A DNA stretch of 64,000 nucleotides from Gammaproteobacteria bacterium (GTDB lineage: Bacteria; Pseudomonadota; Gammaproteobacteria; Steroidobacterales; GCA-2729495): NCBI GenBank assembly GCA_030583605.1, contig CP129466.1:1185001-1249000 (forward strand), given 5' to 3'. Within the stretch, counting starts at the first letter, position 1; every line of letters begins with the position of its first letter. Positions 24,999-32,744 of the stretch are shown in pieces. The notes beneath the pieces were generated by a model. It did not search any database and had not been told where the DNA came from. It saw nothing but the letters and a program-made list of their open reading frames with translations. A program made the position numbers and the translations under genes.

Positions 24999-25994
24999 AT
25001 GACTCTCCAGCAACTCAAGTACTTACTGGCTATAGCTGATAGTGGGCTGAATATCACTTCGGCCGCTGAACGGCTCTATACGAGCCAGCCGGGAATCAGC
25101 AAGCAGCTCAAGCTGCTCGAACAGGAACTGGGCGTGCAGTTGTTCACCCGCAAGGGCAAGAGCCTCGCCGCCATCACGCCTGCCGGCCGGGACGTCATCG
25201 CGCGGGCGCGCAAGATCATGCGCGAGGCGCAGAACATCCGCAGCCTGGCGCGAGAGCTTTCCGGCGAACAGGAAGGCACGCTGTCGATCGCGACGACGCA
25301 CACTCAGGCACGCTATGTCCTGCCCGAGGTGATCCGCGAATTCCGCGAGCGCTATCCGAAGGTCAGTCTCGAGCTGCACCAGGGGACCTCCGAGCAGATC
25401 GCGGAGCTCGTCGGCGCCAACCGGGCCGACTTCGCGATCGTGACTGGTTCGCAGCAGCTCTTCCCGACGCTGGTGACCTTGCCCTGCTACGAGTGGGACC
25501 GGATCATTCTCGTGCCGAAAAACCATCCACTGACCCGGCACGAGGGCAGGGTGGACGTCGCGGCGCTCGCGTCCTATCCGCTGATCACCTACGTGTTCAG
25601 TGCAACCGGTGAGTCTTCGTTCAAGCGCGCTTTCGCCGAGCACGATCTGGAGCCACAGGTCGTATTCACGGCGCGCGACGCCGACATCATCAAGACCTAT
25701 GTCCGCATGGGGATGGGGGTCGGCGTCGTTGCCTCGATGGCGTTCGAGAAGGCCGACCAGAAAGATCTCGTGGCGATCGATGCCGTCGGGCTGTTTCCGC
25801 GCGTCACCACCTGGCTCGGGTTCCGGCGTGACACGGTGCTGCGCGGCTACATGACCGAATTCATCGCGTTGTTTGCACCGCAGTTGCCGGTCGAACTGGT
25901 GAGGCGCGCCGCGGAGCTGCCGTCACAGGCGGAAGTCGATGCGCTGTTTGCCGGAGTCCAGGTGCCACTGCGCGGCGGACCAGTGGCGCACTAG
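24999..25994 (+). CDS. cysB: LysR-type transcriptional activator of cysteine regulon
   Basis: This predicted protein has 331 residues, close to the usual 324. ATG 24999 gives the expected start MTLQQLKYLLAIADSG. A winged HTH spans residues 1-60 (TSQPGISKQLKLLEQELGVQLF). The effector domain has the CysB hallmark ATTHTQARYVLPEVI, which binds N-acetylserine or sulfate. The longer frame from 24945 overlaps the promoter. It sits beside cysG-cysK and cysH, its expected targets. Confidence 0.9.
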   Translation: MTLQQLKYLLAIADSGLNITSAAERLYTSQPGISKQLKLLEQELGVQLFTRKGKSLAAITPAGRDVIARARKIMREAQNIRSLARELSGEQEGTLSIATTHTQARYVLPEVIREFRERYPKVSLELHQGTSEQIAELVGANRADFAIVTGSQQLFPTLVTLPCYEWDRIILVPKNHPLTRHEGRVDVAALASYPLITYVFSATGESSFKRAFAEHDLEPQVVFTARDADIIKTYVRMGMGVGVVASMAFEKADQKDLVAIDAVGLFPRVTTWLGFRRDTVLRGYMTEFIALFAPQLPVELVRRAAELPSQAEVDALFAGVQVPLRGGPVAH

Positions 25995-26012
25995 CGCGCT
26001 GCTGAAAAGCGG

Positions 26013-26047
26013 CCGGGGAGCCCGCTGGCATCAATGCATGCTCCCGG
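26013..26047. terminator. Possible bidirectional hairpin between cysB and cysH
   Basis: CCGGGGAGC (26013-26021) can pair with GCTCCCGG (26040-26047) with one bulge, in the short gap between convergent genes. No T-run follows on either strand, so Rho-independent termination is doubtful. Confidence 0.3.
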
Positions 26048-26074
26048 GGCGGCCAGTCGCTGGTCGCTGGCGTT

Positions 26075-26878
26075 CTACAGTCCGGAGAGGTCGATCTCGT
26101 GCAGCCCGCACTCGCGCTTCAGGCCGGCGAAGCGGGTCTGGCCGGCGTGTTCGACTTCGTGCAGCGGGCGTGTGCTGTGAGCATCGCCGATCGAGATGTA
26201 GCCGCGCTCGCGCAGCGGATGGTAGGGCAGGCGGTTTTGCACGAGATAGCGATGCACGTCGCGATCGCTCCAGTCGGCGATCGGATGGACCTTGCAGCGC
26301 TCGCCGCCCGCCCAACTGACGATCTCCACCGCTTCACGGCTGGCTGACTGCGAGCGACGCAACCCCGCGAACCACGTGCCGACGTCGAGTTCCCGCAATG
26401 CATGCTGCATCGGCTCGACCTTGTTGTCGCGGTTGTAGGCCTCCAGGCTGGCGAGTCCCTGCTCCCAGCGCCGCCCGAAGCGTGCCTCCTGCCACGCGGC
26501 GCTCATCGGGCTGCGGTAGACCTTGAGGTTCAGGGCAAGCCGGTCGGTGAGCTCGTCCACGAAACGATAGGTCTCCGGGAACAGGTAACCCGTGTCGATG
26601 AACACGATCGGTATTTCCGGGCGCAGCCGCGTGACCAGATGCAGCGACACCGCGGCCTGCACGCCGAAGCTGGAAGTCAGGATGTGTTGCCCGGGCAGGT
26701 TCGCCAGTGCCCACTCCACGCGCTCGGCGGCCGGGCGTTGCGCCAGCAGCAGGTTGCAGTGCCGGACTGCATGGTGGCGGGAGTCTTCATCACCGGACGC
26801 GAACGGTCGCAATGCGTCGGCCAGCGTTGGCATCGCGGTCGCGTCGGTCCGTTGCAGTTGTGCGGCGGGGTGTGTCAT
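26075..26878 (-). CDS. cysH: Phosphoadenylyl-sulfate (PAPS) reductase
   Basis: This predicted protein has 267 residues from ATG 26878 (MTHPAAQLQRTDATAM). It reduces PAPS to sulfite using thioredoxin. It contains the PP-loop-like ILTSSFGVQAAVSLHLV, VFIDTGYLFPETYRFVDEL, a KTEPM-like KVEPM, and the C-terminal catalytic cysteine in LKRECGLHEIDLSGL. The CC...CxxC iron-sulfur cysteines of APS reductases are absent, so PAPS is the likelier substrate. The longer open frame to 27340 is not coding in character. It is convergent with cysB. Confidence 0.85.
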   Translation of the reverse strand: MTHPAAQLQRTDATAMPTLADALRPFASGDEDSRHHAVRHCNLLLAQRPAAERVEWALANLPGQHILTSSFGVQAAVSLHLVTRLRPEIPIVFIDTGYLFPETYRFVDELTDRLALNLKVYRSPMSAAWQEARFGRRWEQGLASLEAYNRDNKVEPMQHALRELDVGTWFAGLRRSQSASREAVEIVSWAGGERCKVHPIADWSDRDVHRYLVQNRLPYHPLRERGYISIGDAHSTRPLHEVEHAGQTRFAGLKRECGLHEIDLSGL

Positions 26879-27107
26879 GCGGCCTGTCACGCTACGGTCG
26901 TCGCGGCCGCCGGCCCCGGTATGGGAGTCCTGTCGCCGTCGCCTTATGGAAGCCCGGCTGGTAAGGTACAAAGACGTCGGGTTACGGTGAACGGCGTTGT
27001 TGTTATCCCGCCATAACCCGGCCGAATAAATCCAGGCGCTACGCGGCGCACTGGGTGTCGGTCCGAGCGAAAAAAAATGTGTGGGGGGGTCAAAGATCGT
27101 GAATGCC

Positions 27108-28223
27108 ATGTGGTCACGCCGCGCCATGCTCGCGGCTTCCCGCGCCGTCGTCGCTGCCGCCTGCGCATCCGTGTTGCCGGCATCCGCACAGGCACCTGCC
27201 GCGGTGCGCTCTGCATCAGCCCGGATCCGCCTCGCCGGCAACGAGAATCCGCATGGTCCGGGGCCGGCGGCGCGTGCGGCGATCGCCGCAGCGACCGGTG
27301 ACAGCTGGATGTACCCGATTGCGGAGGAGATGGCCTTCAAGGCACAGATCGCCGAGCGGGAGGGGCTTACCCCGCGCCATGTGCTGATCGGCGCCGGTTC
27401 GTCCGAGATCCTGCATCTCGCTGCGATCGTCTACGGACTCGGGCAAGGCGAGTTGGTGACTGCTGCGCCGACGTTCTCGCTGACAGCCGATCACGGGCGC
27501 GCGGTCGGGGCGAGCGTTCGCGAGATTCCCCTCGACGCTGATCTGCGCCACGATCTCAGGGCCATGGCGGCGGCGGTCTCGCCGAAGACGCGCCTTATAT
27601 ATGTATGCAACCCGAACAATCCGACCGGCACGATGGTGACCGGCACGGAGTTGAACGAGTTCATCGCGACGACCGCGGGCCGCGCGACCGTCCTGGTGGA
27701 CGAGGCATACCTGGAGTTTCTGCCGGACGCGGCGGCGCACTCCGCGGTGGCGCGTGTGCATGCAGGCGACAACGTGATCATCGCGCGTACCTTCTCCAAG
27801 CTGCATGGTCTGGCGGGGCTGCGCATCGGCTACGCACTGGCACGCCCGGACATCATCGAGGGTCTGGCCAGGCTCAGGCTGACGGCGCCCTCGAGTCTCG
27901 GGCTGGCTGCGGCTGCTGCGAGCTACACGGACGCGGCCTTCCAGGCGTCGAGCCGGCAAAGCATCGCCGAGGCCCGGGCGATCACTTTGACCGCCCTCGA
28001 CGATCTCGGGCTTCGCTATGCCCCGACTGCCGTCAACTTTGTCTTCTTCGACACGGGACGGCCGGTCGGGGAGTTCATCGCGGCGATGCGCGAGCGAGGC
28101 TTCTCGCTCGGTCGACCGTTCGCTCCGTACCAGACCTGGTGCCGGGTGAGCATGGGGACGGTCGCGCAGATGCGCGCGTTTGACCAGGCGCTGCGGAGCC
28201 ATTACGCTTCGCCGGCGCAATGA
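27108..28223 (+). CDS. Tat-exported histidinol-phosphate aminotransferase-like protein
   Basis: This predicted protein has 371 residues. The N-terminus MWSRRAMLAASRAVVAAACA followed by SVLPASAQA is a twin-arginine signal peptide. The rest is a fold type I PLP aminotransferase of the HisC type (RLAGNENPHGP, VCNPNNPTGTMV, LVDEAYLEF, and the PLP lysine in FSKLHGLAGLRIGYAL). HisC itself is cytoplasmic, so an exported copy has another role. The start is uncertain: GTG 27081 and 27099 are in frame and none of the three has a clear ribosome site. Its stop overlaps the next ATG (ATGA). Confidence 0.7.
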   Translation: MWSRRAMLAASRAVVAAACASVLPASAQAPAAVRSASARIRLAGNENPHGPGPAARAAIAAATGDSWMYPIAEEMAFKAQIAEREGLTPRHVLIGAGSSEILHLAAIVYGLGQGELVTAAPTFSLTADHGRAVGASVREIPLDADLRHDLRAMAAAVSPKTRLIYVCNPNNPTGTMVTGTELNEFIATTAGRATVLVDEAYLEFLPDAAAHSAVARVHAGDNVIIARTFSKLHGLAGLRIGYALARPDIIEGLARLRLTAPSSLGLAAAAASYTDAAFQASSRQSIAEARAITLTALDDLGLRYAPTAVNFVFFDTGRPVGEFIAAMRERGFSLGRPFAPYQTWCRVSMGTVAQMRAFDQALRSHYASPAQ

Positions 28224-28402
28224 TGCAGATTCTGTGGTTCACGCTGACGGCAGCGGTCCTGTACCTCGTTGCAGACCGGTTGCTGGATGCGGCCGAGCGA
28301 CTCGCAGGTCGGCGCTTCGAATACCGTTCGCTGATCTTCTTCGTACTGCTGTTCGGCATGGCCACCGTGACCTTTGCCCTGATCCGCCGGTATACGGGTT
28401 AG
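28220..28402 (+). CDS. Small two-helix membrane protein
   Basis: This predicted protein has 60 residues with two hydrophobic segments (QILWFTLTAAVLYLVADRLL and LIFFVLLFGMATVTFALI) around a basic loop. ATG 28220 overlaps the stop of the aminotransferase gene, so the two are translationally coupled. I recognise no family. It precedes the heme-copper enzyme genes by 122 bases. Confidence 0.55.
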   Translation: MMQILWFTLTAAVLYLVADRLLDAAERLAGRRFEYRSLIFFVLLFGMATVTFALIRRYTG

Positions 28403-28524
28403 TTCTGATATCTGCGACAGGGGGGGATGACTAGCCTTGGCGGCATTGAGACGCGGAGGCAACGGTCCCGGTTACTGCCGTTTCCGGGAAGCGTCTGTGC
28501 ATGGGGATTGCGACTGGAGCGGAT

Positions 28525-28695
28525 ATGGCCAAGCCTGACGAAGAAAAGACCTCACCCGACGACGAGCCGATTCCCTTCATGCAACGCCTGATGGACAACC
28601 ACTTCCTGCTGTTGTTCATCGGGGTTGCTTCGCCCGCGATTCTCTACCTGATCTGGGGAATCATGGACATCATCTCGATTCCCGTCGCTCCCTGA
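28525..28695 (+). CDS. Heme-copper enzyme small subunit IIa-like protein
   Basis: This predicted protein has 56 residues. ATG 28525 has GGAG eight bases upstream and is preferred to ATG 28501. A charged N-terminus is followed by one transmembrane helix (LLLFIGVASPAILYLIWGIM). A tiny single-helix protein immediately before subunits II and I matches subunit IIa of B-family (ba3-type) enzymes in position and topology. The sequence is too short to prove homology by eye. Confidence 0.6.
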   Translation: MAKPDEEKTSPDDEPIPFMQRLMDNHFLLLFIGVASPAILYLIWGIMDIISIPVAP

Positions 28696-28711
28696 CCTGA
28701 GGATCACGAGC

Positions 28712-29263
28712 ATGGCCGTAGCGCCGCCGAGTGTACGCGTCTGGTGGAACGAACCCATTGCCCGGACCGAACTCGTCTGGATGGTGATCGCGTTCCTCTG
28801 GGGCGTGATCATGTTCTTCACCATGATTTTCTGGCATGTCTTTGGGGAGCAAAACCTCTCCAACGAGACATACAAGATCAATCCGGAGACCTACGTTGCG
28901 AAGGTCGACGCGATGGTCGAGCAGTACACGGTTCGCGAGGAGGAAGGTTTCCCCGTGGTCCGGCCACCGCCGGGCAGCGACGTGTATCTCCTGGCGCGCG
29001 CCTTCCAGTTCTATCCGCTGCTCGAACTCGAGAAGGGCAAGGCTTACCGCATGCACCTGTCCTCCGCCGACGTGCAACACGGCTTCTCGCTGCAGCCGGT
29101 CAACATCAACATCTCGGTCCACCCCGGCTACGACCATGTATTCACGGTGACGCCGACCACCCTGGGCGAGCACGGCATTGTCTGCAACGAGTACTGCGGC
29201 CTGGGTCATCACACGATGATCGGCAAAATCTACGTCACTGAGCAGGAAGGCGCAGGATCATGA
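28712..29263 (+). CDS. B-family heme-copper enzyme subunit II with CuA site
   Basis: This predicted protein has 183 residues. One N-terminal transmembrane helix (ELVWMVIAFLWGVIMFFTMIF) precedes a periplasmic cupredoxin domain. The CuA ligands are complete: His in ADVQHGFSLQPVN, then CNEYCGLGHHTM giving Cys, Cys, His and Met at the C-x3-C-x3-H-x2-M spacing. It accepts electrons from a soluble donor and passes them to subunit I. The single helix and short length are typical of ba3/B-family subunit II. Its TGA overlaps the ATG of subunit I. Confidence 0.88.
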   Translation: MAVAPPSVRVWWNEPIARTELVWMVIAFLWGVIMFFTMIFWHVFGEQNLSNETYKINPETYVAKVDAMVEQYTVREEEGFPVVRPPPGSDVYLLARAFQFYPLLELEKGKAYRMHLSSADVQHGFSLQPVNINISVHPGYDHVFTVTPTTLGEHGIVCNEYCGLGHHTMIGKIYVTEQEGAGS

Positions 29264-30951
29264 GCGCTACGGCAATCTTTCGCGCCTGCCCGACCACGGG
29301 GCTGAAGGTCAACCGCGACGCCGAGAAGCTGATCCGCTGGAATGCGGTCGCCGCGGTGGTGTTTCTCGCAATCGGCGGCACGTTCGCGCTCACGGTTGCG
29401 CTCACCCGCTGGCCGGCGGTACACCTGCTGCCGCCGGACTGGTTCTACCTCGCACTCACGGCCCATGGCTTCGACGCACTGCTGGTGTGGATCATCTTTT
29501 TCGAGATCGCGGTGCTGTACTTTGCGTCCGCCGTCGTGCTGAACAGCCGTCTTGCGGTGCCCAAGCTCGCCTGGACGCAGTTCTGGATGATGCTGGTCGG
29601 CGCGTTGCTGACCAACGTGGCCGTGCTGCAGGGCGACTCGAGTGTGATGTTCACCTCCTACGTGCCGCTGCAGGCATCGCCGATGTTCTACCTCGGCATC
29701 ATCATCTTCGCGGTTGGAGCGCTGATCGGCTGCGGCGTGTTCTTCGCCACGCTGGTCGTCGCGAAGGAGGAGAAGACCTACCAGGGCTCGGTGCCGCTGG
29801 TGACCTTCGGTGCCCTGACGGCCGCCATCATCGCGGTGTTCACGATCGTCTCCGGCGCCATCATCCTGATTCCGACTTTCCTGTGGTCGCTCGGCCTCGT
29901 CGGCACGATCGACACACTGATGTACAAGCTGGTGTGGTGGGGCCTCGGCCACTCCTCGCAGCAGGTCAACGTTTCGGCGCACGTCTCGGTCTGGTACCTG
30001 ACCGCCGCCATCCTGCTCGGCGCCAAGCCGCTGTCCGAGAAGATCAGCCGTTTCGCATTCCTGCTGTACATCTTCTTCCTGCAGCTGGCGAGCGCGCACC
30101 ACCTGCTGGCCGAGCCGGGCGTGTCGATCGAGTGGAAGATATTCAATACCAGCTATGCCATGTATCTCGCTGTCATGGGCAGCATGATCCACGGCATGAC
30201 GGTGCCGGGGGCCATTGAGGCAGCGCAGCGCGCACGCGGATTCACCAACGGGCTCTTCGAGTGGTTGCGCAAGGCGCCGTGGTCGAACCCGGCGTTCTCC
30301 GGCATGTTCCTCTCGCTCGTGCTGTTCGGGTTCGTCGGCGGCATCTCCGGCGTGGTGCTCGGCACCGAGCAGATCAACCTGATCATGCACAACACCATTT
30401 ACGTGCCGGGACATTTCCACGGCACGGTGGTGGCGGGCACGACGCTTGCTTTCATGGGGGTCACTTACCTGCTGATCCCGCTGGTTTTCCGCCGCGAAGT
30501 CATGTTCAAGAAAATGGCCCAGGTACAGCCGTGGCTGTTCGCTGTCGGCGCGACCGGCATCTCCATGTTCATGATGGGTGCGGGCACGCTCGGCGTAGCA
30601 CGGCGCCACTGGGACATCACTTTCGCAGACGCGCCGATGGTGTTCGATTACCCGGCTGCGGCCTTTCTCATGATGGGCCTCAACGGCTTGTCCGCCATTC
30701 TGGCGGCGTTGGGCGGGGCGATGTACGTGATCGTCACCGTCGGCTCGGTGTTTTTCGGCCGCAAGCTTGCGGAAGACGAGAATCACCTGGGCTTTCCGGC
30801 GGTGTCCGCGGGAACCGCGCCGGTCTACGGCAGCTCGACGCATCACGCCATTCCGGGCACCGTGGTGCTGGTGGCCATATTCTTCGTTGCCTTCGTGCTG
30901 TACTATTTCGTCAATTGGAAGTACCTCTCCGAGGTCTGGCCCCTGAGCTGA
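29260..30951 (+). CDS. B-family heme-copper enzyme subunit I; probable nitric oxide reductase (bNOR-like)
   Basis: This predicted protein has 563 residues. Heme and CuB ligands are conserved: His in LTAHGFDALL, His in WWGLGHSSQQ, the pair in LASAHHLLAEPG, and the heme ligands in HNTIYVPGHFHG. In ba3 oxygen reductases the helix reads WWTGHPIVY, with the Tyr four residues after His cross-linked to it. Here that position is Gln (GHSSQQ), and no Tyr is nearby on that helix face. Loss of this Tyr is the hallmark of NO-reducing members, and Gln is recalled for the bNOR/CuA-NOR group. An oxygen reductase with a displaced Tyr is the alternative. Confidence 0.8.
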   Translation: MSATAIFRACPTTGLKVNRDAEKLIRWNAVAAVVFLAIGGTFALTVALTRWPAVHLLPPDWFYLALTAHGFDALLVWIIFFEIAVLYFASAVVLNSRLAVPKLAWTQFWMMLVGALLTNVAVLQGDSSVMFTSYVPLQASPMFYLGIIIFAVGALIGCGVFFATLVVAKEEKTYQGSVPLVTFGALTAAIIAVFTIVSGAIILIPTFLWSLGLVGTIDTLMYKLVWWGLGHSSQQVNVSAHVSVWYLTAAILLGAKPLSEKISRFAFLLYIFFLQLASAHHLLAEPGVSIEWKIFNTSYAMYLAVMGSMIHGMTVPGAIEAAQRARGFTNGLFEWLRKAPWSNPAFSGMFLSLVLFGFVGGISGVVLGTEQINLIMHNTIYVPGHFHGTVVAGTTLAFMGVTYLLIPLVFRREVMFKKMAQVQPWLFAVGATGISMFMMGAGTLGVARRHWDITFADAPMVFDYPAAAFLMMGLNGLSAILAALGGAMYVIVTVGSVFFGRKLAEDENHLGFPAVSAGTAPVYGSSTHHAIPGTVVLVAIFFVAFVLYYFVNWKYLSEVWPLS

Positions 30952-31025
30952 GCGTGAAGTAGCGGAGAACCGGGCCGCAGCCGGGCGTTCGCTTGGGGTC
31001 GATCCGGTCGGACGACAAACTGATA

Positions 31026-31895
31026 ATGACCGAGACCCTGAAACTCGTTTACGACGCCGCCAAAGTGCGGCTGAGCTTCCTGATCGCGGCCTGCGCCGTG
31101 GCCGGCGTCGCGGTGAGTCCCGAAAATACGCTGACGCCGCTGCAGCTCAGCATCCTGGGCCTGGCGGTGCTGCTCTCGTCCGCCGCCGCCGGTGCATTCA
31201 ACCAGCTTTACGAGCGCGACATCGATCGCGTCATGACGCGCACGCAGAAGCGGCCGTTCGTCACGGGCCGGCTGCCGAGCAATGAGCGGTACTGGTTGGC
31301 GGGTATCGCGCTCGCCACGGTGTTGTCTCTCGCGGCCACTGCCTGGGCGGCGAATCTGGCAGCGGCCGCATACGTATTCCTCGGTGCGTTCACCTACGGC
31401 GTCGTGTACACGGTGTGGCTGAAGCGGCGCACCTGGCTCAACATCGTGATCGGCGGATTGGCCGGGAGCTTTGCCGTGTTGGCCGGCGCGGCAGCCGTGG
31501 GCGCAGCGCTGGAGCCGGCGCCGCTGATCCTGGCGGTCGTGCTGTTCCTCTGGACACCACCGCACTTCTGGGCGATGGCCTTTGCGTGCAAGCGCGATTA
31601 CCTGCGCGTCGGCGTGCCGATGCTGCCGACGGTCGTGAGCGACCGGACCACTACGCTGACCATTTTCGCTCACGTGGTCGCACTCGTGCTGCTATCCCTG
31701 TTGCCCGTGCTGTACGGCATGGGCTGGTTGTATCTGCTCGGTGCCGCCGGCAGTGGCTGGTATTTCACCCAGGCTTCGTGGCGCCTGGTGAAATCGCCGA
31801 CCGTGGCGCAGGGCTGGCGCGTATTCGCCGCTTCCATCGTGCAGCTTGGCGTGCTGCTGACGGCCGCGATTCTCGACAATGCCCTTTTAGCCTAG
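31026..31895 (+). CDS. cyoE: Protoheme IX farnesyltransferase (heme O synthase)
   Basis: This predicted protein has 289 residues. ATG 31026 (MTETLKLVYDAAKVRLSFL) is preferred; 30993 is an alternative. It is a UbiA-superfamily polytopic membrane enzyme that adds a farnesyl group to heme B. It contains the Asp-rich motif FNQLYERDIDRVMTRTQKRP and the second motif WTPPHFWAMAFACKRDY, then YLRVGVPMLPTV. It serves the heme-copper enzyme encoded upstream. No heme A synthase (ctaA) is adjacent, so heme O or later conversion elsewhere is implied. Confidence 0.9.
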   Translation: MTETLKLVYDAAKVRLSFLIAACAVAGVAVSPENTLTPLQLSILGLAVLLSSAAAGAFNQLYERDIDRVMTRTQKRPFVTGRLPSNERYWLAGIALATVLSLAATAWAANLAAAAYVFLGAFTYGVVYTVWLKRRTWLNIVIGGLAGSFAVLAGAAAVGAALEPAPLILAVVLFLWTPPHFWAMAFACKRDYLRVGVPMLPTVVSDRTTTLTIFAHVVALVLLSLLPVLYGMGWLYLLGAAGSGWYFTQASWRLVKSPTVAQGWRVFAASIVQLGVLLTAAILDNALLA

Positions 31896-31906
31896 CGCGG
31901 CGCGCC

Positions 31907-32707
31907 ATGCTGTTATGGCGCATCCTGGTCCGGTTTGCCGGCCCTGCATTCTTCCTGGCCATTGGCCCGTTCACTGCAGCTTCCGCCGCGCTCGACCGCG
32001 AGCAGGTGCTGCGCACCAGTGAGGCGGCGGTCGGTCGCGAGATTTCGGGCGAGTACCGATTCACCGACACCGCCGGCCAGGTAGTCACGCTCGGCAGCCT
32101 GCGTGGCACGCCAGTCGTGGTGAGCCTCGTGTACACGAGTTGCTATCACACCTGCCCGATGGTCACCGAGTATCTGGCCGGCGTGGTGCAGGATGCCCGC
32201 AAGGTGCTCGGCAAGGACAGTTTCCGCGTGCTCACGATCGGTTTCGATGCCGCCAATGACAGCCCGGTGCGCATGCGCCAGTTTGCTCGTGAGCGCGGCA
32301 TAGACGATGGCGGCGGCTGGCGGTTCCTGAGCGGTGATCCGCAGACGGTTGCCGGTCTTGTCCGCGATCTCGGCTTCTCGTTCGTGGCATCGTCGAAGGG
32401 GTTCGATCACCTGACGCAGGCGACGGTGCTCGATCGCGAGGGCAGGGTCTACCGGCAGGTCTATGGCGACCGCTTTCCGGCACCGGCGCTGGTCGAGCCG
32501 CTGAAGGCGCTGGTCTTCCGCACCCCGCCCGATGCCGGGCTGCTGACGAGCCTGACGAACGACGTGCGCCTGTATTGCACGGTGTTCGATCCGAGCACGG
32601 GCCGTTACCGGTTCGACTACTCGTTGTTCGTCGAGATCTTCGTGGCGGTAACCTGCCTCGCCCTGGTCGGCTGGATGATCGTACGCACCTGGCGGCGGGC
32701 TGGCTAA
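31907..32707 (+). CDS. SCO1/SenC copper chaperone
   Basis: This predicted protein has 266 residues. ATG 31907 opens a signal peptide (MLLWRILVRFAGPAFFLAIG). The thioredoxin fold carries the copper-binding CxxxC in YTSCYHTCPM, with the later His probably in GFDHLTQATVLDREG. A C-terminal helix (VEIFVAVTCLALVGWMIV) anchors it, an extra feature over minimal SCO proteins. It inserts copper into the CuA site of subunit II. It follows cyoE by 11 bases in the same operon. Confidence 0.88.
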   Translation: MLLWRILVRFAGPAFFLAIGPFTAASAALDREQVLRTSEAAVGREISGEYRFTDTAGQVVTLGSLRGTPVVVSLVYTSCYHTCPMVTEYLAGVVQDARKVLGKDSFRVLTIGFDAANDSPVRMRQFARERGIDDGGGWRFLSGDPQTVAGLVRDLGFSFVASSKGFDHLTQATVLDREGRVYRQVYGDRFPAPALVEPLKALVFRTPPDAGLLTSLTNDVRLYCTVFDPSTGRYRFDYSLFVEIFVAVTCLALVGWMIVRTWRRAG

Positions 32708-32744
32708 TGCACACCTGCGCGCACCAACAGACCGGAGCCCGCGC

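Noticed and set aside
27071..27083. A-run and G-run as a terminator before the exported aminotransferase
   Set aside because: No hairpin precedes the run on the strand where it would read as T.
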